Shown here piece after piece: positions 9,594 through 21,586 of a stretch of DNA of 64,000 bases. The stretch comes from Certhia americana (Eukaryota; Chordata; Aves; Passeriformes; Certhiidae). The translations under genes were made by a program, and so were the position numbers. The notes below the pieces were generated by a model. It saw nothing but the letters and a program-made list of their open reading frames with translations. It searched no databases and was not told the origin of the DNA. Positions within the stretch are counted from its first letter, which is position 1. Each line of letters begins with the position of its first letter. The stretch spans positions 31,694,031 through 31,758,030 of the forward strand of contig CM031879.1 of assembly GCA_018697195.1 (NCBI GenBank), in the 5' to 3' direction.

Positions 9594-11666
9594 CAAAGCT
9601 CCTGTAGTTTGGCTTGACAAAAATACTGTATGGGCATAAATACTTTCCTGTTTGGGGGCAGGAAACACATTTGTGACATTAGAAAAAGCAGCAGTAGCTG
9701 CTATATGGTAGTCTTTAAAGGAGTTGTCAAGGGATGTCCCAGGAATATACAATGCTAAAAATTCTTTAATAAAATTTACCTTCAGCTAAAATATATTGAG
9801 TATTGTTGTAGTTATTGGTGTAGTGAGAGTCACTGGAAATGCCTACAGGGCTTGATGCATCATCCTCTGAAAACTAGAGCTTGTGATCCTGTGTGTGACT
9901 ACACTTGCTATTGTCTCTACTTACATGGCCAGGTTTGGTATGCAGAAAGGCATGCCTCTGGGTTAAGCAGTCCAAAGGTAAAAAAAAAAAAACAAACCAG
10001 AAAAGTGCATGTGACAGGACTCTGCCCTGAATCAGTTCATGAAAATCTAGTCGGCTTCTCTATGCTTCATTCATTTCCACCAACAGCAGTCATTACAAGC
10101 TTAAAGGGAAAACAAGATCCAATTTATCAAGTGATTGTAGCGTGGTTATTGCACTGAAAAAAATAAGAGACCTCAAAATCAAATGTTTTGACCAAGATAG
10201 AAAAAGCAGAAGACTGACTTTTGTTTAGAATTAAAATGGATAAAACAGGACATGGAAAGTGCAATGTTTTTGTACTTAGTCAATGCCTAAGTTTTTTTTT
10301 AAGAGTGTTTTTTGACTAAATAACTGTGGTTTTTTGAGAGGAACACATTCCTGTGCTAGGTCTTTTGACTGTTTGACAGCGGTGATCTTCCTCCTGAGAG
10401 CTATCACTTATATTACCTGACTTAGAGCTCTGACACATTTTATCTGGGATCTCCAGCAGATCATTTTGCAAAGTAGGTAGAGTTCTTCAAATTTAGATTC
10501 TGTTGCATTTGAGGTCTTGACAATACTTAGATGCCCGAAGAGCACTTCATGGCCATTCAATCATTTATATTTGTCTTGTTTTGTTAATTGATTTAAGTAG
10601 TAGAGCCTCATTTTCTGTCTGGGTACGGCAATATTTTTGCAATAAGGAGACAGAGATCACGGGCAGTCAAGTTCCAGAGTTGCTGAGAGAAGCTGTTTGG
10701 AAGCAGGGTTTGATGGCCCTGTGGTATAGGGCTTAAGTGGATTGCAAACCTTCCTGGGGACTGTTTCCAGATAGCAATGACTGAAACGGTGTCACCTGCG
10801 ATAAAAAAAACCACTTCCCATGTAGATCATGCTTTTAAATGAATAAGTTTTTAGTTCTGTTTCTCAAAAGTGACATTGCAAAAATGGTGTGTTCATATTA
10901 CTGTTTATAAGAAATTTCATATTTTTAATGAAATACACTTTGTGTTTGATAACATACCTGACCCTTCTTTAAGTTTGGTGATTTCATGTCTTAGCTGTAA
11001 AAAGCAAGGTCACGCCTCATAGCATAGTAGCACCAAATGTTAAAAATCCCCTGGCCAAACACCACCTCTGGGTGGCCTGGAGCTCTGTCAGGATGTGCCC
11101 CTAGCTTCAGAGGCAGCACTTCAATTAAAGCAAAGAGCCAACAGACTGGAGTGTTTCTGTTGATGCAAAAACTTGTTCAGAGGAAAGGCAATGTTTTAGT
11201 GCTTTCATGGAGAAACAGTGTATTATCTGTCTAATCCACAGTAAAACAGGCTTGAAGGCTTAAATTAAAAGAAAGTCTTACTCTGTTGGAGAAAATAAAG
11301 GTTGTATTTTAGCAAAATATAGGCTGAAAAAAGAGGGAAGGAGGTGGAATACTTTTCTTAACTTCATGTATTTATCATTACCACTATGCCACTACTACTC
11401 CTTTTATTTGTTCTAGAGGTGTTTTGTCTTTCACTTCTTTTGGAAAGGAGATTAAAATTTCCACTTTGGAGGTTCTTGTCATTCATTTTCTGCAGTTTAA
11501 TCTGTGGAAACCTTGCTATTTACTTACAGAATCTCTCTGTATCAAAACATCACCTTTGGCATGCCTGGCTGTTTGCTCAGCTCACCTCTGGGAAAGATTT
11601 GGTTTTGATAAGAACTATGGAAATGTTTTTCTTCTAACGTGAGGTGGAAGTCATATACTGCGGGAA

Positions 11667-11712
11667 TATAGTGCCTTTCAATCTGCAGGGTCCCCAAGCA
11701 CTTGACAAACCT
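11667..11712 (-). repeat. MIR-like ancient SINE fragment
   Basis: A stretch with tagtgcctttcaatctg, then aagcacttgacaaac, resembles the reverse-strand 3' part of MIR/CORE-SINE elements (tagcgccttt... aaagcactttacaaa), which are ancient and widespread in amniotes. It is short and diverged, so the match could be chance. Confidence 0.45.
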
Positions 11713-13289
11713 CTACCCAAACTAGCCAGCAGGAACACCATCCACTTCTGTCATGGACCTTTGGTGGTGGTAGAGCTCGGCGCTGTTCGTGGGAAGCGGC
11801 CACACTGTGTGACAGTTTATGGCAGGAAGCAAAGATTAGTTATTCAAAGAAATCTCTTATGTTCGTTATAATTTGTAGTTAAAATTTGTTTCAGGTTTGA
11901 ACGGACTGTAAATATTAGACCAAAGTAGTTTTTGTTTTTGAAAAGTTAATTATTTTTAGATGGAGTTTTGGAAAATGTTCTTTCCTTCAGTTGCAGTAAT
12001 ACACAGAAGAAAATAAATAGCCTTAGTGCTCTGATAACATGTCAAGTGTTGATTTGCTAAGACCAATTATAACCAATATTTGCTTTTCAAGATTTATGCC
12101 CAGCGTTTCATGAAGTAAATGTAGAAGCAGGGGGCTACAGCTTATCAACACTAAACCATATGTGTTTTTTTGCATCCTTCAGGTTACAAGGTATAAAGAA
12201 ATTGAATGCTTAAAGGAAACAAAACTCTGAAATAGACAGCTACAGGATATAGTAAATGCATTTTAACAAGTATTCTCTTAAAAGGGTTTCACCTTACATG
12301 TAACACCGGTATAAACTATTAAAGCTCAAGTTTACTCTTTTAACAAGTCTGAGTGATAATTTTGCCCTTTAGGAGTGTGAATTTTATTTTTCACAGCTTT
12401 CTTATTGCGAGATATTTATTTCAAAGTAATAGCATTTAACTCACAGGGCAGGTTTTTTTGTAGAGATTCCTCCACTCGTTCCTCAGCTCAAGTTCTCTTT
12501 TAGAGAGATCCAATTTACACAGCATTAGGTTACAGTATATGTTACAGTGATTGACCAGCAAGTGATTTATTTAGTGGCACAGTTGATTTCTAAGGGCAAA
12601 TCAAATACACATACAGTTAATTGGGGGAAAAAAGGCAAAGCAACACAATTCATGTGTACTAAAAGTCTTCATTCTTGGGGACTTTGTATCTGGCAAGTCT
12701 TTCCCTGGCTACAGGTGGTGGCAAAATCCAGGGTGTAACAGGATTATTTACCTGGTGAAGTGTAAAAATGTTTGTGTATTTTTTTCCTTTTAAACTCTGT
12801 AAGTTTTTTGTGTACTGCATAAGTACGGTTATTAGAAGTAGCATTTGCAAGGTCACGCAGTGGAATTAGTGGAAGAGCCTGTAAAAGAACCCATATTTCC
12901 TTTAAGCTGAGCTCCAGGAGCAGCTGCTGGGCTTACATAAATATAGCTGTCACTTTTAGGACCTCTTCCACATTGTTTACTTAAACAAGGAAAGAAAAGG
13001 TGTGTTTTGGGCCATAGAAGGTTTACTTACAGCTTAAGGATGTGCTTTTGCCTGGAAAATTTCATGTGAAAAGTAGAGAAATTGTTTCCCACTAATAACA
13101 CAGACAAGTTCATGGTGATATTCTGTCCTAATTAATTTCATGCACGAACATAATGAGACTAAAGAAGGAATTTTAGCTGCTGTAAACTGCTTTGATCAAA
13201 CTTGAAACAGGCTGTATTTTTAATTTAGTATCTTCAAGTACTTTTTGATGGCCTGTGAAAGACTAGATTTGATGTTATTGGAGGTTCTC

Positions 13290-13475
13290 AGGTTTCCCAG
13301 TTGCCCTATGTCCCCAGCCTCAGCCTGCATGTCAGATGGCTGGCCAAGGCACCCCAGGTTCTGCTGAGGGCCCTGAGCAGCTGGGGCTGTGTGGGCACAG
13401 TCCTCCATGCCCCTGGACACTGTGGATCAGGGCTGGGGACACCCTTGGGTGCACTGCCTAGCTACACTGGCTAGG
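13290..13475. other. Isolated GC-rich, CpG-poor block before exon 3
   Basis: About 185 bases rich in CAG/CTG/CCC words stand out from AT-rich surroundings, ending about 175 bases before exon 3. CpG is almost absent, unlike the promoter islands, so an old decayed insert or a retained conserved element are both possible. No family is recognised and the minus-strand open frame across it has no known domain. Confidence 0.4.
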
Positions 13476-13648
13476 AAAGTCAGAAAAAGCAGCATAATCA
13501 CATTCTATCAGAAAACACGCAGAATAGCTAGGGGGTCTGGTGCCACCCAAGAGGTATAATTGTAGCTAATGTTACAGGAAAGGAGTTCCTAGTTACTGAG
13601 GCTGTTAAGTAATGCTGAGGTATAAAACATGTTGTGTTTCTTTTACAG

Positions 13649-13699
13649 AAAGCAGAAGCCACTGGTGAAAAGCGACCTAGGGGCCGGCCCAGAAAATGG
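13649..13699 (+). CDS. HMGA2: HMGA2 exon 3, residues 67-83 with AT-hook 3
   Basis: Seventeen codons in phase 0, reading KAEATGEKRPRGRPRKW, between a pyrimidine-rich acceptor ending in acag and the donor gtaggt. AT-hook 3 is residues 74-83 with core RGRP at 77-80. The sequence looks identical to mammalian HMGA2 as remembered. In human tumours the rearrangement breakpoints in this gene typically fall in the following intron, leaving exons 1-3 and all three hooks. The protein would continue with the linker in exon 4 and the acidic tail in exon 5, both outside the window. Confidence 0.96.
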
Positions 13700-16600
13700 G
13701 TAGGTATTTCGCTTCCAGGTTTATTTGCTGTGTTACAGAGCATATTATAAAGTCCATTCCTTTAGAGAACAGTAATTTAATTTGTGAAAAAAAAAAGCAT
13801 CTATCTTCTGTGTCTCTTTGTTCTGGTGGATTGACTAAAGGGTTAAGAGAGCAAAAAAGTTGATCACAGCTTCCTACCTTTAGACTCTGGTAGTTTGCTC
13901 AAGACACTTTACAATTGAATGTTTGCTTCGAGTGAATATTTATGTGTATCTTATCAGCATGAAAAGAGGCTCAACTCTTCCTTCAAAAGAGAGTAACAAT
14001 GAGATAAGTTGTTCAGTAATTGAGTAACAAAGGTTAAAGCGCACTATCAGACATCAGGAGGTGATAAGACTCAGATGTAGAGTGCACAAGATAAAGTTTA
14101 AAAACCAAAATGCTTTTGTTCTACATTGCCTGGAAACATGCATATTTTCCTTAAATCCAGTGAGAAAGAGCACAGATGAACAGCAGGATACTTGCACTTA
14201 GTTTTTCCATTCACAGTCATTTTCATGCCTCATATATTTGTAGTGACTGGTAATATATTTCATTAAAAGTTTCCGGTTTTCCTGACCCCATATAGTCTTT
14301 GGATGTGTCTATCAGATGTGTGTTTTTACTCCTTGGCTATGGAAGTATTTCAGTCTTAGGTATTGAAACTTCGTGTTCTCACTGACGTCTGTGGCTAATG
14401 AGGGTCTGCCTGGTGCATCTCTCATCTGCATGTTTTTCACCTGTTCATGGGCTTTCATATGGAATGTCACTGGGAAAATGGGGTCGAGTATTAGAAGATA
14501 TAAAGGTGTGGCTGTGTGCTTCATTTCCGATTTCCCTTTCCCAGTTCCCTTTCCCTGCTCAACATTTTACTTTAAACTTCTTTTTCAAATCCACCCCCAC
14601 CATCTCAATTTCAATGCCTTATTTCACTCTATATTCTCTTTCCTCATGTCAGTTGTGTCATTTTCCTCTCCATTTTGTTCAGTTCTTTTGCATAGCTGTT
14701 AAAAGAGTTGTAAAAGTACATGCTTGCAAAAGCTCAAACAGCACCAGAAGATACTGAAAACTACAGCTGAGGTTCCCCAGAGTATCAGTCACTAAACACA
14801 GGAAAGCTGCATTTACAGTCACTTTAAGAGCTAGTTCTATTGCATTGCCCAGTAAAGGTACCACAGGATATTCCTTTGGAGAAAACTGACCACTGCATAC
14901 TAGATGAGTGGTTTATAGCTGTAGTTTTTAAGTCAGGCACTTTTCAGGTGCAAGAGGAAGCTCACTGGCATTAAAAAAAGGTGGCTTTTTGAAACGTATC
15001 TGTGCTGGTGATCTCCTCATAAGCAGCTTGGGGAAGGCAAATGCCCAGTGCAGTAAAATGTGTGTCAGTTTCTGTCTGCTTCCTCCGGTCTGGCTTGAAC
15101 CTTGCATATCTGGATGCTAAGTGTTGCTTACTTGATCCTCACCTTGGGTGCAATCCCTGGAAAACAGCAAAAATACCTGGTTTATGAGAGTAATTAATTT
15201 ATAACAGTCAAGCCATCCCCTCTGAGTTAGGAATGTGTGACAGGTGAATAAGGATGGTTGAAGAGTTTGGGGGAAAGAGAAAAGGCAGCAGCCTGAAATG
15301 TTAAAAAGATTTTCTCTTCCAAATGTTCATAGTCAGAAACTAAGGTGAGTTTTCAGTGAAAAGGGCTAATATAGCACTTTTGGCATCTTGTAGGTTGGAA
15401 TATTTCCCTTCTATGTTTTTATTTTTATGGGGAAGAAAGAATGGGCAGTATCAGTGGAGCATTTAATATGGAATGGGCTATTTGTCAGGTCGAAAATCTG
15501 ATTTTCAGAAATGGGAATTACCAAAATTGGTTGTATGCAGTACTTTATTATGAGACCAATACTTTCAACAGTTTCACTGATTTTTCTAAAATTAATGCAT
15601 ATTTTGAAACTTGGTATTACTTTGCTGTTGTTCCTGTTGAAAGTGTAGTCTTTATTTTCTTATTCTCATGGTATGATTGCTTATGGTAATTTTCAGAGAT
15701 AATGCTCCAGTCTGCAGCTTGCATTGAGATAACTCTTCAGACGTGAGAATCAAATATGCCATTTTTCCCCCTTCTCTTTTTTCTCTCTTTCCAGTTTAAA
15801 TTAAGTTCATGGGTTCCTTCTAGCTTGTAGTTGAAATCAGGGGAGGAGTCTGCCTGAAAGCAGATGGTGCAGCATCATCCTTTCTGTTTAGACCTTCAAC
15901 ATGTAGTTAGAAAATGTCCCTTTTTATCAACCATATTTCAGTTTAATCCTTAATGATTGTATTCTTCCTTAATCCAATTTATTTATATGCCAAGCCTTAA
16001 TGATGATGGTTTAGTATCTCTGCAAGTAAGGAGAACATAGGGTTTTTTCTTGGAGAGGGCAAAATTCTACATTTTCATAAGTTTGTAACCCATTTTTTTT
16101 TTTTTTTTTGGGAGTCTAGAGGTACTGTGTCATATGTTGTTCATCAAATTGTAAAGTATTATTTCTGCTGTTTCCTTCAATATGCACATGCAGAGACATA
16201 CAAGCTAACAGACCACTGTAGAATTCCGGTAGCTGGTCTTTCTGCTGGTTCAAATTAAGTATTTAATGTTTGTGACTCACAGTGTATTTATTTATATATT
16301 ATTTTTTAGAAGAGAAGTAAATCTTTTTTGACTAGTATAAAACTGAGAGGGGGAGGAAGAGCCAAAGTGAAGAGGGCAAGAAGCCCAGTTTATCACAAGC
16401 ATATGAGAGGATCTTTTTAATACAATAATGTGTATTTTGCAAAGTTGTCGAAGGAAAGAAGAACCTTTGTCAATAGAATAGACAGTAAAGATTAAGCAAA
16501 ATCTTCTGAAAATGAAATATTCAGCTACATAGAAAAGCTTTCTAAATGAGGAGAGCTAATTGAATGAAAGTCCTGAAAATAACAAGGTCAAGCAGGTGGG

Positions 16601-17981
16601 AAAGAAGCATAGTTGAAATCTGAAACACAATGCTTGCTGTTGTGAAACTCAGCTTCACTATAGGTTGCTGTAGTGTGTGGCTAGTGTGTAATGAGGGCTG
16701 TGAGTCTTATTACCTATTAATCGTCTTTTTGGGGCCTCAATACTCCTTAATATTAGAGGTTTTATTGCAAAAACGTATTCTAAGCTCCTTGGGTGCGTCT
16801 GCATTTGTCAGGTCAAATCAGGAGTATGCTTTGGAAATGCATCTCCTAATTTTCCCTGCATACGGTATGCATTGTGTAGCAGTCCCAGAGCTCATTGGTT
16901 GGACTGCTTTCACATGAAACCAAATTGGAAGATGTGCTGCAGAAGTGCAGTCAGGTAGACATTCAACCCACAGGACTAGGCTAGTGTGAAATAAAAACCT
17001 CTTGAAAGGTGTGTGGTTTGGACCTTAGGTCCTCAGCACCATCCTGTGGTCCATCTTGTAGACATAGCCTTTGATGCTTAAAAAAAGGCTGTGAAGCAAC
17101 CTGGGTTTTATTAGCAGAATTATTTAATGTAGCACGGGCATAAAGTCAAATTCACGTTCACAGTAGTCAGTGAAAGGTTTGTCTTTAACTTCATCAGGGC
17201 CACGTGTTTGCCGTTGATGCCTGATGCTTCTGCTCATGGACTCAGCAACTGTTTTGCTTATATAGCTTCACACAGCTCTTTGTAAAGAGCTATCAAAGGT
17301 TTTTTATTTTATTTATTTTATTTGTGTATGCCTATAAGTTGACTGAAAGGAAGGGACTGAAGGTTTGTAAGTAGAGCAAAGGACTAAGTAATCAATTGTT
17401 TTGCTGTTTGTTCCAAAGAACTGCATTGAAAAGCCCTGAAAATTTTATAGTCTTGTAGTGCTCTCAGGCATCAGTTTAATGGAGGAATCTGAAATCCAGT
17501 TTTGAAGCCGTTGCTGAAAAGGGTATTCGTTTTTTATTTCTATTGTTTTTGTTGAGTCTTTAGGTAGAATTTTTTTTGCATTTCCAAGTTGTTTGACTTG
17601 AACCACAGACTTACTGCAGTCCAGAGCTTTTAACAGCCTTGAACAGGACTTTGATGAGGAGAAGAGATGGCTGATTCTATGCCATATAGCTGTTTTAAAA
17701 GATGAATAGGTGAAATTCTAGAATTTTCATGCTTGTAACAGCAGAAGATAGTCGGTGACCTTCTGACCAGGAGCATGCAGGATGCATGCAAAGCATCTGC
17801 TTGCATGTATCATCACTGAAGCCTAAGTAAGAACTGTGACTTGTTCAGGAAACAAGTCACAAGAATTTTGTTTTCTGCTAGGCAGTAGAGAGAGCACATT
17901 TTAGTTTGGTAGGAGATAAGGAGATAAGAAATTAATTTCCTTAAGTAGATTTTTAATCTGATCTAGTCATGATCATATAGA

Positions 17982-18386
17982 CAAGATGAGAGGGTAGGGA
18001 CTGTTCAGCCTGGAGAAGGCTTCAGACAGACCATAGGGCAGCCTCACAGTAACCAAAGAGAGCTAGAAGAAAAATGGAGATGGGCTTTTTGCAAGGACCT
18101 CTAATGATAGGACAAGGGGAAATGGCTTTAAATTGGAAGAGAGTGGTTTAGGTTAGATGCTAAGAGGAAATTGCAAACTCTGAGGGTGGTGAGACACTGG
18201 AACAGTTGTTCAGAGAAATTGTGAATGTCCCACCCATGGGGGTGCTCAAGGCCAAAGTGGATGGAGCTTTGAGCAAACTGGTCTACTGGAAGGTGTCTCA
18301 GCCCCTGGCACAGTGTTGGAACTAGGTGATCTTCCAAGTCCCTTCCAACCTAAACCATTTGATGATTATATGATTGATGATTATAT
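17982..18386 (+). mobile_element. CR1 retroposon, 3' end fragment
   Basis: About 400 bases match the avian CR1 3' region. In order they show a gactgttcagcctggagaag segment, a gataggacaagg segment, a gagacactggaaca segment, and the tail gatcttccaagtcccttccaacc followed by imperfect ATGATTAT-type octamers. It is 5'-truncated as usual for CR1. It carries only the end of the reverse transcriptase frame, which is broken by stops. Same orientation as HMGA2. Confidence 0.93.
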
Positions 18387-18711
18387 TACTTTTTAAATGA
18401 GGGCAGAGTTTCACTTCATACAGAATGTCAGTTTAAGCAGTGCCAAACCACATTTAAAAAAAAATTACAAAAATGCTTTTTTATAATAACTTTTTCTTCA
18501 GATTATTTCCTAGTACAATTCTGACATAGTTGACATACAAGACTTTAAACATGGAATTGGTGAGATGTTTCTATGCCAGCAGTTCATGTGTCAGAACAAG
18601 GACTCCAAGTGTTCATTAAGATTTTGAAAATAAGGTTCATAATTTTGAAGAAATACCTGTCTAAAAAGTCCCATTTCAGAGGACCCATCAATGTTTTGAG
18701 GCTGTTTCTTG

Positions 18712-18850
18712 CCCACATTAGCTCAGTTGGTTAAAGCATGGTGTTAGTGACACCGAGGTTGTGGGTTCAATGCCCATACAGACATTCACTTAAGAGTTGG
18801 ACTTGATGATCCCTGTGGGTCCCTTCCAACACAAAATATCCTGTGAAAAT
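18712..18850 (+). mobile_element. tRNA-Ile-derived SINE with CR1-like tail (TguSINE1-like)
   Basis: The head folds as a decayed tRNA: A-box tagctcagttgg at 18719-18730 and B-box ggttcaatgcc at 18764-18774. Stem and loop order is that of tRNA-Ile(AAU), with the anticodon position now reading AGT. It is followed by ttaagagttggacttgatga and a CR1-type 3' tail ending in atatcctgtgaaaat. A tRNA-Ile head joined to a CR1 tail is the structure of TguSINE1 of songbirds as I remember it. It lies about 330 bases downstream of a CR1 copy. It is not a working tRNA gene: the acceptor stem is mismatched and the sequence runs straight into the CR1 tail. Confidence 0.85.
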
Positions 18851-18872
18851 ATGAACACTGAGCCTTTCCACA

Positions 18873-18901
18873 TCTAAGTCAAGTTTCTAAGTCAAGTTTC
18901 T
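18873..18901 (+). repeat. 13-bp tandem duplication
   Basis: Two perfect copies of tctaagtcaagtt plus the start of a third, just downstream of the SINE. It is probably a small replication-slippage event. Confidence 0.9.
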
Positions 18902-20599
18902 GCCTGATAGCGACATACTCTGTGATGTAAAGTCATTTAACTAATTTTTCTTACTTCTTATGCAGGCAGTCTTTTTTGTCTCATATGAAGTCATGGTCTA
19001 AGAAATGCTTAAATTCATGCAGTCTTGTTCACTGGGTGCCAGAGAGAAAGAAGAATGTTCTGAGATCATAGTCCATCCTGCTCCAAAGAAGCAGTGGTGA
19101 ATTCTTGCTGGAGATACTATCTTTTGATACAATGGAAGACAACCTAGGCAATAAAATAAGACACATAATTGACTTCTAGACTTTTAAAAGGTTAGTGTGA
19201 GACTTTTCCCCCATTGATTTGATGTTTACCCATGTGTCCCTAAGCTAGGCTAGAGATTCTGCTGTTATGAGAACATGTATTTCTTTAAATTAAGTACTAC
19301 CAGCTCCATTCGGAGCAAGCCATGGCTGAGGTAAAATTTAAGTCACATATATTGAATGGTGAATGAAAAAATTATTATTTATGTAATTAGAGAATATAGA
19401 ACAGATAAAAATTCAGTTTCTTGTTCTTGGAAGAATAACATAATTTCAGTTATTTTGAGTCTTTACAACTTTTGGCTGTTACATCTGTGGTGTTACTGCT
19501 TCATGTGAAGCACATTGAGAATATTTACAGAAGTTGTGGTTACTTCAATCTTCCAAACTACCTTAGCTTCCTTCTGGAGGTCATAGATACTATTTTATAA
19601 CTTGGTAATATAAAATACCTTCTTTCTTGAACATGTTCTACATGCCACACATCTGTATGGGCAAGAACAACACCTGAGAATGTTCATTGTTTCAGTGGTC
19701 TAAAGAGCCTAGCCTGTAGGGGTTTTTATAATTATGAAAAAAGGACTATTAACCCCTCCTTTAAAATTCCTAAACTTAGGAAGTGGATAAAGGACATGAA
19801 TTAAAAGCCTTAAAATCTTTATACCTGTACACTTATTTTCCAGTTCAGATGACCTGTAAAAGAAATCATCTCTCAGAACGTGAACATTTTGACAGAAGCA
19901 GTGATGGTTGAACTTTTCTCCTCTGACTAACAGATGCTCTTTTTTTTTTCCTTTTGCCAATTTTTGGTTGCTTTTTTTTTTTTTTACTTTTCAATTCAAC
20001 ATTCTGAGAAAGGCAAAAAAATCATCTTACATGCTTCTACCAAATGCATTTTAAAAAATCACTAAAAATATGTTCCATCTCCCCAGTGTTCAGAGAGGTA
20101 TGTGTCTACATTTTTTTAGACATTTGTCTAAGCAAATAGTGTCCTCCTTTGGAATCTCAGAGTAGAATAGAGTCCTGTTCTTTGTTGGTATAAATGGATG
20201 TGGCAACATGTATTTGAAAGAGACCACAACAGAAAATGTAGCCATGATATTTGTTTTCTAAAATGCATTTATATTAGCAGGAGAATATTTCACTCATTCT
20301 TTAATTCACTCCCATTTCTCTTAAGGTGCATTAAAAGATATCATCTTAGCTAAAAAATATTTTGACTTCATCTGACATTTCAGACCCCTTAAAGGAAAAT
20401 CTTTTATTCTGTTTGAGGTCCAAAGAGGAAATTTTATCAGGTAAGAAATACACCAAGTAAAATTAGAACATCTCTAATGAAGGGCAAATTGAAATTCTTG
20501 ACTGTTTATTTTTTATGATCTCAGATAAGAGGTGTTCAAGAAGTTTAAAAATCAGTTTTCCGTTTGGCTGTGTACTTTGGTTTTATAAGCCTCCCTGCT

Positions 20600-20629
20600 C
20601 ATTTTACATACAAGGAAACTGAGCACTGA
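20600..20629 (-). repeat. MIR-like fragment, inner part
   Basis: The + strand reads attttacatacaaggaaac then tgagcactgaggc, close to the reverse complement of the MIR core (attttacaga.gaggaaactgaggc). It may belong to the same insertion as the fragment 235 bases downstream. Confidence 0.5.
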
Positions 20630-20863
20630 GGCTGTTTGCGGCCACATCAGGAGGCGTTTTTATGTCTGCAATGTTTGAATTCTTAAGGTTTTTACTAGTA
20701 CAGTTATCAGCAACTGTGCATCCAAATACCTCACAGAGAAAATCAGGTAAAGAAAAGCACAGGCACTCATTCTTGCTCCTACATTTCCATTTTCACCATT
20801 GAAAATGTTATGAATGCAGAAAGAGAAGCTGGGCCTGACCTCCATTGAAAGTGTACTCCCCAA

Positions 20864-20965
20864 GGTTAATTGCCTTGCCCAAGGAAATCTGTAGGAGAGC
20901 CAGGAATAGAACTCGGATTTCCTGGCAGCCTGCCCTGTGCCTTCAGCTCAAGGCCATCCTCCTCC
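20864..20965 (-). repeat. MIR-like ancient SINE, tRNA-derived head
   Basis: The + strand shows gttaattgccttgcccaagg, then a ggagagccaggaatagaac segment and a segment resembling the gtcctggctcc..gccctgtgc words of amniote MIR elements in reverse orientation. The complement of the aatagaactcgga part resembles a tRNA B-box. This is an old fixed repeat shared across amniotes rather than a recent bird insertion. Confidence 0.6.
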
Positions 20966-21164
20966 GGTAAAGCTTGCTTGAGAGCACATTGGATGGGGCA
21001 GGGAGGGAAACACACTTTTCAATCCTGTGTTTAAAACCAATAGATGTTTTTTTTACCTGTTTCTGTAAATTCAGGTATGACTATTTCAGTATCTCTGGTA
21101 TATGTCTAGCTGGTGGTCAATGAGGAGTAGGAGTAAGATGGTTAAAACATCTATATATCACCCC

Positions 21165-21296
21165 TGCAGATACTTAAAAGAAATGTAGATGTGGTCCTTA
21201 GGGATATGGTCTGGTGGTGGGCTTGGCAGTGCTGGGTTGATGGTTGAACTTGATGATCTTAGAATTCTTTTCCAACTTAAATGATTCTGTGATTCC
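21165..21296 (+). mobile_element. CR1 retroposon, short 3' tail
   Basis: The copy contains the successive CR1 words gatacttaaaagaaatgtag, gtggtccttagggatatggt, ggcagtgctgggttgatggt, gaacttgatgatctta and ttccaacttaaatgattctg, ending in the octamer-like gattctgtgatt. It is severely 5'-truncated, about 130 bases long, and in the orientation of HMGA2. Confidence 0.93.
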
Positions 21297-21548
21297 ATAT
21301 ACGTGATGGAATGAAGAGAGTCAGGACCAGAAGGGTTTTGAACCAATCCCACAAAGGGTATTTGATGCATAATGATGATATTTTCTCATCTTTGTACCTT
21401 GATTACATAGAAGTTCAATACTGATTTATTAAATGACAGACATAGTCACAAAAACAAGGTGCCTGGTTCCTTGCATATTTGGAATATGGTTACTCTACTT
21501 TTGAGCATTAGCCAATCTGAGTCATAGCTGTGGGACAGGGCCATTCTA

Positions 21549-21586
21549 AGTCACCTCATCTAGAAATAGATGAGTCACCTCATCTA
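21549..21586 (+). repeat. Direct repeat with internal 8-bp hairpin
   Basis: agtcacctcatcta occurs twice, 24 bases apart. Between the copies ctcatcta-gaaa-tagatgag forms a perfect 8-bp stem. It looks like a local templated duplication. Confidence 0.8.

Larger units (their letters stand above)
6181..13648 (+). other. HMGA2: HMGA2 intron 2
   Basis: About 7.5 kb of AT-rich DNA from gtgaga to a tttctttttacag acceptor. It contains several T homopolymers, a G/T-rich low-complexity stretch and one short MIR-like fragment. I see no convincing exon, no CR1 tail and no RNA gene. The open frames of 60-120 codons show no recognisable domain. Confidence 0.9.

Noticed and set aside
9594..9752. Possible minus-strand processed retrocopy ending at the 28-T run
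   Set aside because: No protein-like frame, no clear polyadenylation signal and no recognisable gene; only the homopolymer supports it.
18712..18787. Candidate tRNA-Ile gene
   Set aside because: A and B boxes are present, but the acceptor stem is mismatched, the anticodon position is altered, and the sequence continues into a CR1 tail, so it is a SINE head.
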